Positions 11,346-22,934 of a stretch of 64,000 nucleotides of DNA are shown piece after piece. Origin of the DNA: Acridotheres tristis (taxonomy: Eukaryota > Chordata > Aves > Passeriformes > Sturnidae); the NCBI GenBank assembly GCA_037013685.1, contig CM072908.1, positions 3,361,001 to 3,425,000 on the forward strand, written 5' to 3'. The number at the start of each line of letters is the position of its first letter. The first letter of the stretch is position 1. The notes beneath the pieces are model-generated. The model worked only from the letters and a program-made list of their open reading frames with translations, made no database searches and was not told the DNA's origin. The translations under genes and the position numbers were made by a program.

Positions 11346-12821
11346 GGGGTAACTCTGATTCTTGATAAAGCCTATTTTTTATTAATGGTGGTCATGAAGA
11401 GCTGGTTCTAAAGGTGATGTTGGATTGCTGGGATGGAGAAAAAGAACAGCCAGAGGTTCCATGTGGAGCCATAGGAAAGGGAAAGGCATCTCCAGCTGGA
11501 TCCACGGGCCAGGACTGAATGAACTCCATTTGATTTCAGCAAAACTGCCAAACTATCAAGTGAGTTTCTCATGCTCATTAACACTGGACTTTAAGAACCC
11601 GATAAGAATGCAATATAAAATCAAAGAGCCCCTAAAGACTGCAAGATTATATTTAATACTCTCCTATCACCAGGCCCTGAGTGCTTGGCAGGAGAAACGG
11701 TGACATTTCCTAATCAGTCCCCTCTCGTATTTGTCTTGGCTGGAAGTCTCCAGTCCTCAGCTCATTGAAGTCACTGCAAATTCTCTCCATTAGATCCTGT
11801 TTGACTTCCTGGTAGCTGCAGTTAACTCGAATGGCACAGAGGAGTTATGTCTAAAAATCAGTGATAAAAGTTGTGATACCGTGTATGGAAATCACAGCTT
11901 TGTGTTCTTTCTCAACGTCTTTGTTCTTAAACATCCATTTTTCTTCACATTATCTCCCCCTGACATTTCCCTGGAGTTTGCTCTGTGGGTACAAACACAT
12001 TATTTCGTGCTAAAGGATGATTGAGGATGTTCCTTTCTTTTGAACCCCATTTGGAACAACCTGTCCTGAGTCACCTCTGCAAACTGCATTTTGTTCTCCT
12101 GGGATTTAGAGAACTGAGAGGATTCCTCTACAAAGCCATAGAGGACATGAGCAAGTGCAGAGGTGTTCCCTGCAGCAGATTTCCAGACATTTTGGGCCAT
12201 GGATCCCTCCCAATTCCGCACATTTTTCCCGCAGCACCATTCCATCTTTTTGCCCAGGCCTCCAGCTGAAAAATAAATGGTTATAGAATGAAAACGGTCT
12301 GTGGAGTGGCACAGCTTTGCAGGCTGTTCCTGGGCCACAAACCACAGCTTGGCTGCTCCCCAGTGTTCCCAATTGTGCTGGGGTTGCCCTTAGCAGTGAA
12401 TGGTTGGATTTATTCTTTCCACTCTTTTCAGCCCGTGGCTTGTTCCTTGCCAGTCAGAGCTCTGCTCTTCATCCTCCTTCCCTCACCAGCAAGGAGAGGA
12501 AATTCTTCCCCTCAGAGAAGAGCTTTCCTCCCTTCCCTCTTAATTCCAGGCACATTCACTTCAAATTCCCAAGGCAGGATACTGAAAATTTCCTCGAGTT
12601 AATCGAGCTCACAGATTCGCTTACTATAGAAAAATGGAAGATTTTGGTAAATTATTGGCAAGAAAATGCTATAAAATCCCTGTATGTTAACAATAGGGCT
12701 GGAACTCTAAATGTTTAAGTGCTGAAATGGTTTTCTGTGGGTTTCTTCCACGTCTGGTTTTCCTATGGATGCACATCAGTGCTGTGATGTGGCTCTGTGG
12801 GTTGTTAGCTGTGATTGAATT
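11346..12821. other. unique non-coding sequence
   Basis: No gene recognised. Open frames (92-133 codons) overlap on both strands without domain content. Confidence 0.5.
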
Positions 12822-12858
12822 TATATATATATATATATATACACACACATATATGTAT
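12822..12858 (+). repeat. TA/CA dinucleotide microsatellite
   Basis: About ten TA units followed by CA and mixed TA/TG units. It abuts the 5' truncation point of the CR1 fragment that starts at about 12861. Confidence 0.9.
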
Positions 12859-12860
12859 GA

Positions 12861-13234
12861 AGATCTTGGAGAAGAGAAGCTTTGGGGTGACCTAACTGGG
12901 GTTTTCCAGTACCTGAAGGGATCCCACAGGAAAGATGGAGAGAGGCTGCTTGCAGGGGCCTGGAGGGACAGGACAAGGGGGAATGGCTTCAAACTGCAAG
13001 AGGGGAAGTTTAGGTTGGATATTGGGAAGGAATCCTCCCTGTGAGGATGGAGAGGTCCTGGCACAGGGTCTCCAGAGAAACTGTGGCTGCCCCTGAATCC
13101 CTGGAAGTGTCCAAGGCCAGGCTGGATGGGGCTGGGAGCAGCCTGGGACAGTGAAAGGTGTCCTGTCATGGCAGGAGTGGAACAAAATGATCTTTGAGGC
13201 CCCTTCCAACCCAAACCAGTCTGGGACTGTATGA
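12861..13234 (+). mobile_element. CR1 LINE 3' fragment
   Basis: A long, well-preserved CR1 3' part: CTTGGAGAAGAGAAGC, GGGGTGACCTAACTGGGG, GACAGGACAAGGGGGAATGG, GGGAAGGAATCCTCCCTGTG, GAAAGGTGTCCTGTCATGGC and CCCCTTCCAACCCAAACCAG in order. The tail octamers are degenerate (TGGGACTGTATGAT). Minus-strand open frames through it (210 and 105 codons) are antisense relics. Confidence 0.92.
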
Positions 13235-13769
13235 TAATGGATATAAAATTAAAAAGAATCTCTTCCCTGTGGAATACCTCCTGTGGGTTTTGGTGCTCTG
13301 TGCCTGGGCTGGGTCCCATAAGATGCTTTGTGCTCCTGGCCTATGGCCAGAAAAGCTCTTATGTGTGGAGACATTCCTGGTTCTGTTCATCTCACTGACA
13401 CTTCTTGCCTAAATACCTGACTGGGCCCGGGCCAGCCCCTTCAGGAGTTGGCAGGATAAAACTTTTAAGGGCATAATTAATGGAAATTATGAAGAGCAGC
13501 ATTTGTAGTTTAACAAGAGCGTTGTCTCCTGAGCTGGGGTGGAACAGAGGTGCAGGGAGGAGCACTCGAGCTGCTGGACAGGAGAGCTTCCAGGGCTGTC
13601 CAAATGCTTCAGCCTGCTCAGAAACCACGTCCTGGAGGTGCTGGGTACTGCTGGGGCTGGAATGAGCCCTGCCAGGTTACAGGGGCTCTGTGCTGCTCTG
13701 CATGGTGCTCAGGAGCTGGGCTGTGTGTGAGTGCCAGAGCTCTGGGCTGGGATTGTTGGGCTGTCCTGT
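13235..13769. other. unique non-coding sequence
   Basis: No supported feature. The part from about 13680 may be diverged CR1 upstream of the next fragment. Confidence 0.45.
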
Positions 13770-13838
13770 GCAGGGCCACAAGCTGGGCTTGGATGACCCT
13801 TGTGGCTCCTTCCAGCTCAGGATCTTCTGTGACTTTCT
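13770..13838 (+). mobile_element. short CR1 LINE 3' end
   Basis: GCAGGGCCACAAGCTGGGCT, then TGGATGACCCTTGTGGCTCC and TTCCAGCTCAGGATCTTCTGTG, matches the CR1 subfamily ending in a CTCAGGATATTCTGTG-like sequence. Only the terminal part is clear. Confidence 0.75.
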
Positions 13839-15701
13839 GACCTGAGGCATTTTTTGAAGCCACAAGAGGCTGGCAGGAAGGAGCTGTTGGCTCTGCAGGT
13901 TGTGCTGCTCCTGTGTCCATGCAGACAACGGGGCCATCACCTCACAGACAAGCAGAGCAACTCTGCCATTAACCCAGCTATGAACAGCACAAATTGGGCA
14001 CAGCAGGGCCAGAGCCTCTGCTTTCATCTGAAGTATTCACGTGAATTTTTGTGCAAGTAAGAATTGCACACTAATTTAAGGCAAAAGAAGCGTTTTCTAG
14101 TTCTTTTTCTGTGTGGTGAGGCAGATTTGAGATGGTGCAGGTGGCACAGCCTGGGTTCCAGAGCTGGAACTGGTGTCCCCAGTGCCCTGACCCAACTGGG
14201 AAGGGCCAAAGGCAAGGGCAGGTGCCCAGGCAGTGGGTGAAACCCTGCAGTGCTCACTTAGCTGTGGGCATCACTAATGTCATCAGTGGTGTACTGAGCT
14301 CTTACTGAAAAATCAGATGATAATAAAGACCAAGTTATTGAAAGCAGTGCTGTTATCTCCCTCCTGACTTCGGTGCAATTCTGGGCATTCTCTTCTCCTT
14401 CCAGCTCGGAGCAGATGTGAAAATACCTCTTTAAAATCCAGATTCAGCAGGGGCAGGTTCCAGTCTGTCATCTTTGCTGAATGCACCATGCCTTGCTGAA
14501 TGCATCAGGCCATGCCTATTGAAGTTTGGGTTGGGGTTTTTTTCCCCAAATGACAGTTTATCTGAGCTGAGGGAATGAATGGATAACGTTACTATTTACA
14601 TAAGCTCATTGTGATCTGTCTCAGTAATGTAATCAAATTAGGGTTAACTGCAGCTGGAGAATGCCAGCTTGTAAACTGTTTTTCAAAAAGAATCACATGG
14701 TGTTCCTTGACATGTTTAGTATACATTCAGGGGGCTCTGCAAAAATTCTAGCACATCCCTAACTGGTGTAACGGAGGCAGGATCCTGGTGCCACCAATTC
14801 CCTGAGCCCAGGGAAGGAAAGGCAGTGAAATCCCTCTCAGGCTGGGCAGATCCACCTCCAGCCCAGGCCCAAGGCACAGGCTCTCCTGACGTGGCTGCTG
14901 CTGACATGTTGTCTTTCCCCTGGCTAAAATCAACAGATCAGTTGATAGAAAAAGCATGTGGTGTAAATTGTGAGCACATTTAGGAACATCTGTGCTAAGT
15001 GCAGGAGTGCAGCCCACTGCACACGTCGAGCTCTATATTTAGTCTCGTGGCATTCACACGAGATGAAGCCCAGCCTGAGCTAAAATTACCCAATGAGCAG
15101 ATTTTCAGAGTATCTTCTGTTATTCTTCTTAATAAACATCACATCTGGGGCTTGCTTTGCCTGGTCCTGCCTGTCCCCCCTAACCAGGAGGTGCCGTGGA
15201 CATCCCAGTGTTGCATCACCCCCTTCCCATGTGCCATGGAGAGAGGAATCCTGGGGTGGGCTCTGCTCCAGGGCACCTGGTGTGGCTGTTGGGTTTCTGT
15301 CTGGTGACACAGGTGTCCTCAGGCGGTTTTTATTCCACGCTGTGAATGCAGCAGGGCAGTTCTGAGGTTCCCTCCAGCTCCTAGGAGGGTTTCTGAAGGC
15401 TCATTCAGAGCCCTGGCTGGGCTAGGAGAGGTTTGGAATTCTGGCCTCTGCTCCTCCACAGACACCCCAGCAGTGCCAACACCAACCCAAGCTGCCAACC
15501 CGCTCAGCTGGAGTGGGAAAATGGGACATTCAGGACATTGGGCTGTGGGATGTGTCCAAGCCAATGCAAGTCTGTGGTAGAGCTCAGCCCACAATAACAC
15601 CTTGGAAATCTGTTTTTAAAATCAGGTGTAAAGAAAGGATGAAATATTGAATCTAAACCACTTCCTACTCTCCCACTACTGCTGAAACACCTTTTCACAC
15701 A
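13839..15701. other. unique non-coding sequence
   Basis: No gene recognised. The AT-rich block at about 14560-14720, with motifs such as TTACATAA and AATCAAATTAGGG, is repeat-free and could be conserved, but this is only inferred from composition. Confidence 0.5.
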
Positions 15702-15800
15702 TGGAATCACAGAATTGTTAAAGTTGGAAAAGACCTTTAAGGTTATCAGGCCAGTGCAGCACCACCACCATGTTCACCACTAATTGTCCATGCTCTGAGA
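15702..15800 (-). mobile_element. CR1 LINE 3' fragment
   Basis: The reverse complement of a CR1 3' end: GGAATCACAGAATTGTTAAA, then GTTGGAAAAGACCTTTAAGG, followed by a diverged CCACCACCATGTTCACCACT block. This is the subfamily with the GGAAAAGACCTTTAAGATCAT consensus. Confidence 0.8.
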
Positions 15801-16857
15801 GTTTGAGTGTGGATGGTTCCATCAAAATTACAGTTCTTCATGATATTGGTGTTTTTTTCCCCCCAGAAGTTCTGTAATAGGTGGGAATGCCAAAAAAGAT
15901 TACAGCAAATATCAAAACTCAGCCATTTTCAAATAGTCTGAACAAGCAGCAAGATCCTACAGAGGATTTTCTGCAAAATCGCCATTTTTGAATATGGATG
16001 AAATATTTTCACAGAAATTCTGTTCTCTAAGAACTTTGAAATTCAGGATGTGCTATGAATTGATTGAAAAGGGGAATAAAAAAAGGTTTGAGAGAAGGAA
16101 CTTGCCCCTTGAGCACAGCTCTGTCCAAACCAACAAAAGGAAGCTTGTGTTGGCATCTCGATTCCGACTCAGGAATTCCTGACTCTTAAGCCTGTTTATA
16201 CAGGGCTCCACCACAGCCCAATTTGCACTTCATTGGAGTTTTCTTTCCCCTCCACGTTTATGGTGCTGCTGGACGGGTGGATTACCCACTCTGACTGCAC
16301 ACACTTCTCCGATTGTATCCAAAGGCTTTTTCCGTGTAATAATTACAGGGAAGCGTCTTCATTTGGAGGCAGCTGCGTCCTGTGGATGTTTTGGAGTAGT
16401 TTTGCTTTTCTGTTTCAGCTCTGAAAGTTTCATGGCCTGATTCTCCAAAGCTTTTGGGGGTTGCTGATTCCTGGTGAGCGCACTGGGAGTGGTCAGCATT
16501 CCCTGGAAGCTTGGTGACATCCAGGACAGGCAGGGTGGATGTTTAACTCCAGTCATTCACGGGAATGTCAGGGTGTTCCAGGCTAGGAACACAGAATTTT
16601 ATGGCTCTGGGATTTGCCTCTTGATCCTATTTGCTCTCAGCTACTTTGGAAACCGCAGTTTCAACGTCCATTAGAGCGGGTGTAAAGCACGGAATGGTTT
16701 GGGGTTCTTCCCATGGAAACACAGCCCCTTGTTAGTGCAGCTGAGCTGGAGATTTGGCAACAGGCTGGAAATTTGTAAATCAGTCGATCTCACCTGGGCA
16801 TGGCCAAAGGCAGCCCAGAGCTTCGTGCCAAACCCTCAGCTGCTAAAAAGCAATGAA
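15801..16857. other. unique non-coding sequence
   Basis: No gene recognised. AT-rich around 15840-16080. Open frames are under 70 codons. Confidence 0.5.
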
Positions 16858-17031
16858 GCCTTCCCTTCCCTTCCCTTCCCTTCCCTTCCCTTCCCTTCCC
16901 TTCCCTTCCCTTCCCTTCCCTTCCCTTCCCTTCCCTTCCCTTCCCTTCCCTTCCCTTCCCTTCCCTTCCCTTCCCTTCCCTTCCCTTCCCTTCCCTTCCC
17001 TTCCCTTCCCTTCCCTTCCCTTCCCTTCCCT
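16858..17031 (+). repeat. perfect TTCCC pentanucleotide array
   Basis: 34 uninterrupted TTCCC units occupy 16861-17030 without a substitution or indel. The 195-codon open frame that includes it is a leucine/proline/phenylalanine/serine repeat and the minus frame is a glycine/lysine/arginine/glutamate repeat. Neither is a gene. The tract is polypurine on the minus strand and perfectly regular, which suggests recent expansion. Confidence 0.98.
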
Positions 17032-20000
17032 ATTTTAACCTCCATTTCCTTGCACATCCATCTCTGTTCCTTGGAGGTTTTTCCTGCTCTTTGGCAGCCA
17101 AATCGCCTCTCCCAGGTCTGGGAGCCCTGTCCCACCCTGTCCCACCCTGGCCTTGGGTCCCTGTTTGTCCTTGTCCATCCCAGACCCCGCAGAGCTCCGG
17201 GACTGGAATTGGCGGCCAGGGCGCTCGATCAGCTCCGTTCCCGGTGTGTTTACCCTGCTGGGGTATCCAGGCTGATGCAAAGTTGAGGTACTTGACCTCC
17301 CCGAATGCCCACTGACCTGGAGCTAATCTGAGGTGGAGCACAGCAGCGATTTAATGACTTGTTCCACCACACCTCGGCTGGAGGGGGAATTAAAGAGCTC
17401 CCAGCGCAGTGCTGGGAGCGCTGGGGGGATCCCAGGATCTGTCCCTGCTCCAGAGGGACTCAGTTCTGGGAAGCCTGTGGGTGCCTGTCCCCTTGGGCCC
17501 GTGTTGTCCACACCTGCCCTGTGGGATAGAAACCTACCCTTGTCTGCCAAACTTAAGGGAATTATTCACAGAAGCAACAGAAAACCTTAAAATATAAATA
17601 TCAGTTGTGGTGAAAACCCCTCATTGAACTTCCAAAAGATCTGGGTTCAGTTGAGAGTTTTGGCCATTATTATCAATAATATAATATTTATTCATTCTCC
17701 TCCTCATCATAATAACAAAAACAATATTAATTTCTATTCTTTTATAACATTCTTAGTTGCAACTCAACTCAATTTTGTTTCTATTCTGTTTTTTCCTTAG
17801 CAAATACTGACTGATCCAGAGGTGAGCTCCCAGGAGGGCAATATAAAAAAGGTAGGACATGGCTCAGTCTTCTGGGAGTTGTTTTATTCCCTGGCTTGGA
17901 AATACACCCAGACACTTTTCCCTCACTTTTGAACCAAGGTGTTGATGGCAATAATGTCGTAAAAGTTTTCCAGTGTTTGCTGTTGCTTTTCTGGATTAAG
18001 TGTTGTGGTTCTGTTGGCGTATTTTTCTGTCTTTTTGTGATCCCAGTCATTATGAAAGAGAAAATAATAGTTTGAGGTGTTCCTTGATTCAGCTACAACA
18101 CAAACAGCTGCCGGGCCAAAGTGAAAAACCTCATTTACCTCTTTTCCAGTAAAAGAAAATGTTGGTCCTTTGTTAAAAGTGCGAAATTTTTGGAGGTCAC
18201 TTCAGCATGTAAATGTGGCTTATGTAAAGTGCAAGGCAAAAGGAGTAGGTCTGTGAAAGGATAAAATTCAGCCCATGTGATGTATTAGTGGTGCTTTTCA
18301 TCACATTGTGGGGCTCGAACTGTAAGAGTGACCAGAGAAAATGTGTTCCACACTCAGCCCAGCTGCACAGATGTGCACACAGATGTGTGCGTGTCCCTCT
18401 GGAGCTGGCAGGCAGCCTCAGCATGGCACACTTGGGTAGCCAGGCTGCTGCTTGGGTTGGGGTTACCCTCAGAAGCACTGAAATGAGGTTTTGTTCCATG
18501 TGGATCTGTTGGTTACAGCTTTGCTGATTGAAGTGTTACCAGTTTGATTAGAGCCTCTCCATGGCTGTAGCTTGTGTGTCCTCACTGAAATAAGGAGCTG
18601 CTTGTGACTTCTTTTATGTGCAATTGTCTTATGAAGGATGTTCACAGTCCAGTTCATGAAGTTTTTGAGAGTGAGAAATCTCTGAGGCTGGACCTTGCCC
18701 CAGCTGCCATTGCTGCTCATCCTTCAGGCAATGCTGCTTCTCCACTAAAACTAAAGGAATTCTCAAACTAAAAGGAATCCCTTGCTTCCCTCTGCCAAAC
18801 AGGGTGAAATGCAGTCCTTGCCAGGCTCTGGAGTCAGGCTGGGAAAAGGGATTTAAACACATGTCCTGTTCTATTCTTACCATGTTAAAAAATAAAAAAT
18901 CAGGTTTTATTTCTGAGGTTCCCAAGAGGAAACATCTCTGAGTGCGCCGTGACCTCGCCAGGGACCTGTGGCAACAGGGCTGAACTTTTTACCTTGGGCA
19001 CCCCCATAACTCATGGGTGTCTGTCCCTGCCTCTGTGGGATCCTTTTGTTGGACAGATGTGGTGACAAGGTGGCAGGTTCTCATTATCCCCACACACTTC
19101 CCACAAGGATGGAGGGAATTCTCCATGGCTCAGCTATTTCTTATTCAGTCTTTAATTAGGATATCACAAATGAACTCTCCATCCCCACCTCCAGGATCTG
19201 CATTACCCCAAAGAGAGCAGGAGTTGTGTGAAACAGGGAAACACGAGACTGGCAGTTTTATATGTTCAATCCATGGGTTTATATTTAAACTTTGTGCTTT
19301 TATTTCAAGGGAGACTATTACAAAAACTGCAGGTCTTTGAAAAATGCCGTGTCCTTAAATATTTCCCTGTGCAGCAGGTATAAAACTGGACAATTGTGAT
19401 ATTTGACAAGGGGGGAAGGCCTGGCCTTCCACTTGTGTCTTTTAAATGCATTGTAGAGAAGCACTAGTGGGAGTTTATGAGGTGATAAATTTATTGAAGG
19501 ATGGGCAGTAGGGTTTTACAGCTGGGGTAAAGGAGGTCAGAGCAGTAAGGTAAAGAGTTCAAGTCTAAACTTTATGGCTTGTGAAAAGACTACTGCGAGA
19601 CAGCTTTTCAGTCAGGAGAAAATGAAAACTAAAGAATGAGAAATCACTCCGGACAATTTTTGTAGGATCTCTCAATTGTTTGGAAGTAGCACTCTGGCAT
19701 TTGGCTCCAGTGGCACAAAACCCTCTCGGGAGCAGATTTCCTTTTCCAGCCTCTCTAAATCATTCAGTTGTCATATCCCTGAAGACACAATAGTTGAGAT
19801 TTGACTTCAATTTATTCCTATTCCTTCAGAGATGAGTTGGTGGCGAGAAGGTGACTGAAGACAAATGTAACTGGAGTGGGTGGCCTGATTTAAACTGGGA
19901 GGGGAGGAAATCGGAGCTGCACAGACCATAATTTCAGTGGCTCCTTTGACTGCTGCACCACAGGTTCAGAATTGGGCACTAACAAGAGATAGAAAGAGAA

Positions 20001-21779
20001 AAAAAAAAAATCTGGAATGCAGAGAAAAATCTGTAAAACCAGGAAAAAGCAGGGAAGGGAAGGTGATGGCAGTGAGAGGTGTAGGGAGATGTGCAGGAAG
20101 CAACCTCTGCTTAAAACTGATCCCAGAACTATCTCTGTTCTTAAGCTGCCAGGAAAAAACACTCTTTTACATAACTTTAATGAACTGAAAGGCAGGGAAA
20201 AGTCTGAAGATGCAGCACAGCAGAGATGTTTTGTAGTAGAATAAAACAGGCTCTTTTTTGGCTTGGAGCACAAAGAATAAGCATTTCCCACCATATCCAG
20301 TATTTTTCAGTTCATGTTACTGTTCTTACTGCTAGGACCACTAACACCACAAAGCTGATTTCTTTGTTAGTAGTTGTCTGACAAAAATAATTAAATATCA
20401 TTAAAGGATTCATATCCAGGATCATTTTCTATATCTATGCTGCTCCATGGATTGAATTATGGTGTGTACCTAATGAGCTTTTCTTGTGTCACCTTTGCTT
20501 GCTGATATTTAGTTTAACTTAGACAAATACACAGGAGCTCCTCATCCTGTTTAATTTTAAATCATCAATGGTGGAAGCAATATTAAAACAGGAAAGTCAC
20601 TTATTTTAGTTATTTTAGTGACCTGAATGTGGACACTCAGAGATAAAAATATGTGGGTGTATTGTCCCCTGCTCCCAAATGTCTTTTTCCCAGCCCATGT
20701 CCCTGCACTCTTTTTATTTTGCTTAGAGAGCAACTCAGTGTCCTCTCCCCCTGAATTTCCCAAGCTTCTCCACTACATTTAATAATCTGAACAAACACCT
20801 CGTTGTCATTGTCACTGTCCCCGTTGTCATTTTGCTTTAACTTTGAGCCGAAAGATTTCCACTTCCTCCAGCAGGAAGCAAGGCCTGTGCCCATTACACA
20901 CCACTTTTTTTTTTTTTCCCCAAACAGATGCATTTCTCTCCCCTCCAAGGGTCACTTTGGAAGAGGGCTCCAGAATGCTGGGGAAGGATTCTCTGTGTGT
21001 GCAGAGCTCCCAGCCAACCTCCCTGGGCCAGGCTGTTTTTCTGACCATGGTGACAAGGGACCTCAGGGACTTCTCTCTTCAGTAGACTCTCTATTTAGTT
21101 TCTGTTTACTTAGAGGGAATAGCCTGAGGGGCTACTGGAGAGAAAACATCTGTGGGAGATAATCTATAGAGTTATCTATCTATCACTCTTGTCGACCCTG
21201 TCTCCCCTGAGAGCAAGCTGAGAGACTTGTAATAAAAAGGCATCGCTGAAGAGGCTTTAGGGACAAATAAAGAGACATGTTAAGGGCCAGCTGAAAAAGG
21301 ATAGAAGACATTATTAAAGCTCAATAGCCGTCTTATCAAAATCCAATAGGATAGGCATTTGGCAAAAGGCTTTAAATTTATTCTTTGACTTTCTGGAGAG
21401 CTTGAATTTATCCATTAACAAGAATGTGCTGCACAGGGAGCGGGAGATGCTATCGGCTTCAAAAGGGTTGGATTCAATTTGGTATTGTGCAAAACACAAC
21501 AAAAACTGAGGACAAAACCAATTTTCCCCCCTCCTCTGGCTGGCCTCATTCTTACATTGCCAAATATTAGAAGCTGTAAATATAATGCTGATGAGACTGT
21601 GGAGTAAAAGCAATTTAAGCAGCACGATTATTCTGTGCTCACAAATCACACAGACTTATTTTTCAAAATAAAGTGAATTTTAGAAAACTGGGTGTGATTG
21701 GAAATTTTGGCCTTTTTAAACAGCATCAAGTAGCAAACAAGAAACCCAGATACCAGGAAAGCTTTCAGCTCTAAAGCAA
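17032..21779. other. long unique non-coding stretch, no CR1 recognised
   Basis: Almost 4.8 kb without a recognised LINE, LTR or gene. It holds only a T13 run (20905-20917) and local AT-rich patches (17580-17780, 20320-20620, 21160-21700). All open frames are under 135 codons and overlap on both strands. The absence of recent insertions could reflect constraint or chance. Confidence 0.5.
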
Positions 21780-22110
21780 AAGCAAAACCCCAACGAGCGT
21801 TTCGCTGCTGCAGATGCGAAACGGGATGGGGCCATAAATCTCCCCAGGTTTATTATTATATCCAAAATGCTACAGGTCACAGGAACCATCTGATACTTCA
21901 GGAGCGCATTGTTCGCGCGGGGATGATTGATTGATAATTATGATAATTTGCAAAATGATTATTTGGGTATTATGGCCGCGGCCTGTCCCGCCGGGTCGCT
22001 GTGAAGACATTTTCTATATCACGGGGCCGTCAGGAATGGCCTCTGGCAAGGAGGGATTGGAGAGGTCTGGCCGGGCTCTCCCGGCGGGATCTGCGGGGCT
22101 GATGAATGAT
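21780..22110. promoter_or_regulatory. candidate enhancer: CpG-rich block with homeodomain sites
   Basis: The block combines CpG-rich segments (GCGTTTCGCTG, TTCGCGCGGGG, GGCCGCGGCC, CCCGCCGGGTCG) with an AT-rich core containing TGATTGATTGATAATTATG, which includes PBX-like TGATTGAT and homeodomain ATTA cores. It has no repeats and no convincing frame. Most of the window is CpG-poor, so the cluster stands out. Regulatory function is inferred and conservation is untested. Confidence 0.35.
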
Positions 22111-22257
22111 GACCCAGAGGAGTAAGAAATCAGACTTCAATAAGCAGTCAGGAAGGTAGTTAGGGACGAGCAAGGGAACTGTTCACTGTCTTTTGTGCAG
22201 CAATTACCGGGCAGGCCAAGCCCCGCAGGCCTGGCAGCACAGAGAGAGAGAAAATTG

Positions 22258-22934
22258 AAGATTTGAGCTTGGTCTGCTCTAAGGTTCTTCCTCTGCACAA
22301 ACTGCACTCGAATTTCTGAACTTAGCAAATTGCAGATTTGAACCCGGCCTGCTCCAAGATTGGCTTTGCAGCACAAACTGCACATGCATTTCTACACTTA
22401 GCAAATGGCAGATTTGAACCCACAAACTGCATGTGAATTTCTGCACTTAGCAAATTGCTGATTTGAACCTGGTCTGCCCCAAGGTTCTGCCTTTGCACAA
22501 AATACACGTGCATTTCTGCATTTAGCAAACTGCAGATTTGATCCTGGCCTGCTCCAAGGTTCTGCCTTTGCTGCACAAACTGCACTCGAATTTCTGAACT
22601 TAGCAAATTCCAGATTTGAACCCACAAATTGCATGTGCATTTCTGCACTAAGAAAATTGCAGATTTGAACCCGCTAACTCCATGCGCATTGCTGCACTTA
22701 GCAAATTGCAGATTTAAACTGCATTTAGCAAACTGCAGATTTGATCCTGGCCTGCTCCGATGTTCTGCCTTTGCTGCACAAACTGCACTCGAATTTCTGA
22801 ACTTAGCAAATTGCAGGTTTGAACCCACAAACTGCACCTGCATTTCTGCACTAAGAAAATTGCAGATTTGAACCCAACCTGCTCCAAGTTTGGCTTTGCA
22901 GCACAACCTGCACTCACATTTCTGCATTTAGCAG
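22258..22934. repeat. tandem array of about 76- and 49-bp units
   Basis: Eleven units can be phased on the motif CAGATTTGAACCC or its variants, starting at about 22258, 22333, 22409, 22458, 22533, 22611, 22660, 22709, 22736, 22814 and 22863. The spacings are about 75, 76, 49, 75, 78, 49, 49, 27, 78 and 49 bp. Long units contain an extra segment of about 27 bp (CCTGCTCCAAGGTTCTGCC and neighbours) that short units lack. Each unit also holds CTTAGCAAATTG and a CACAAACTGCA segment. The 201-codon minus-strand frame is repeat-derived. Confidence 0.92.

Noticed and set aside
22322..22927. 201-codon minus-strand frame with cysteine-rich repeats
   Set aside because: The peptide changes phase whenever a unit of a different length occurs, so the protein pattern is not maintained. 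It reflects the tandem DNA.
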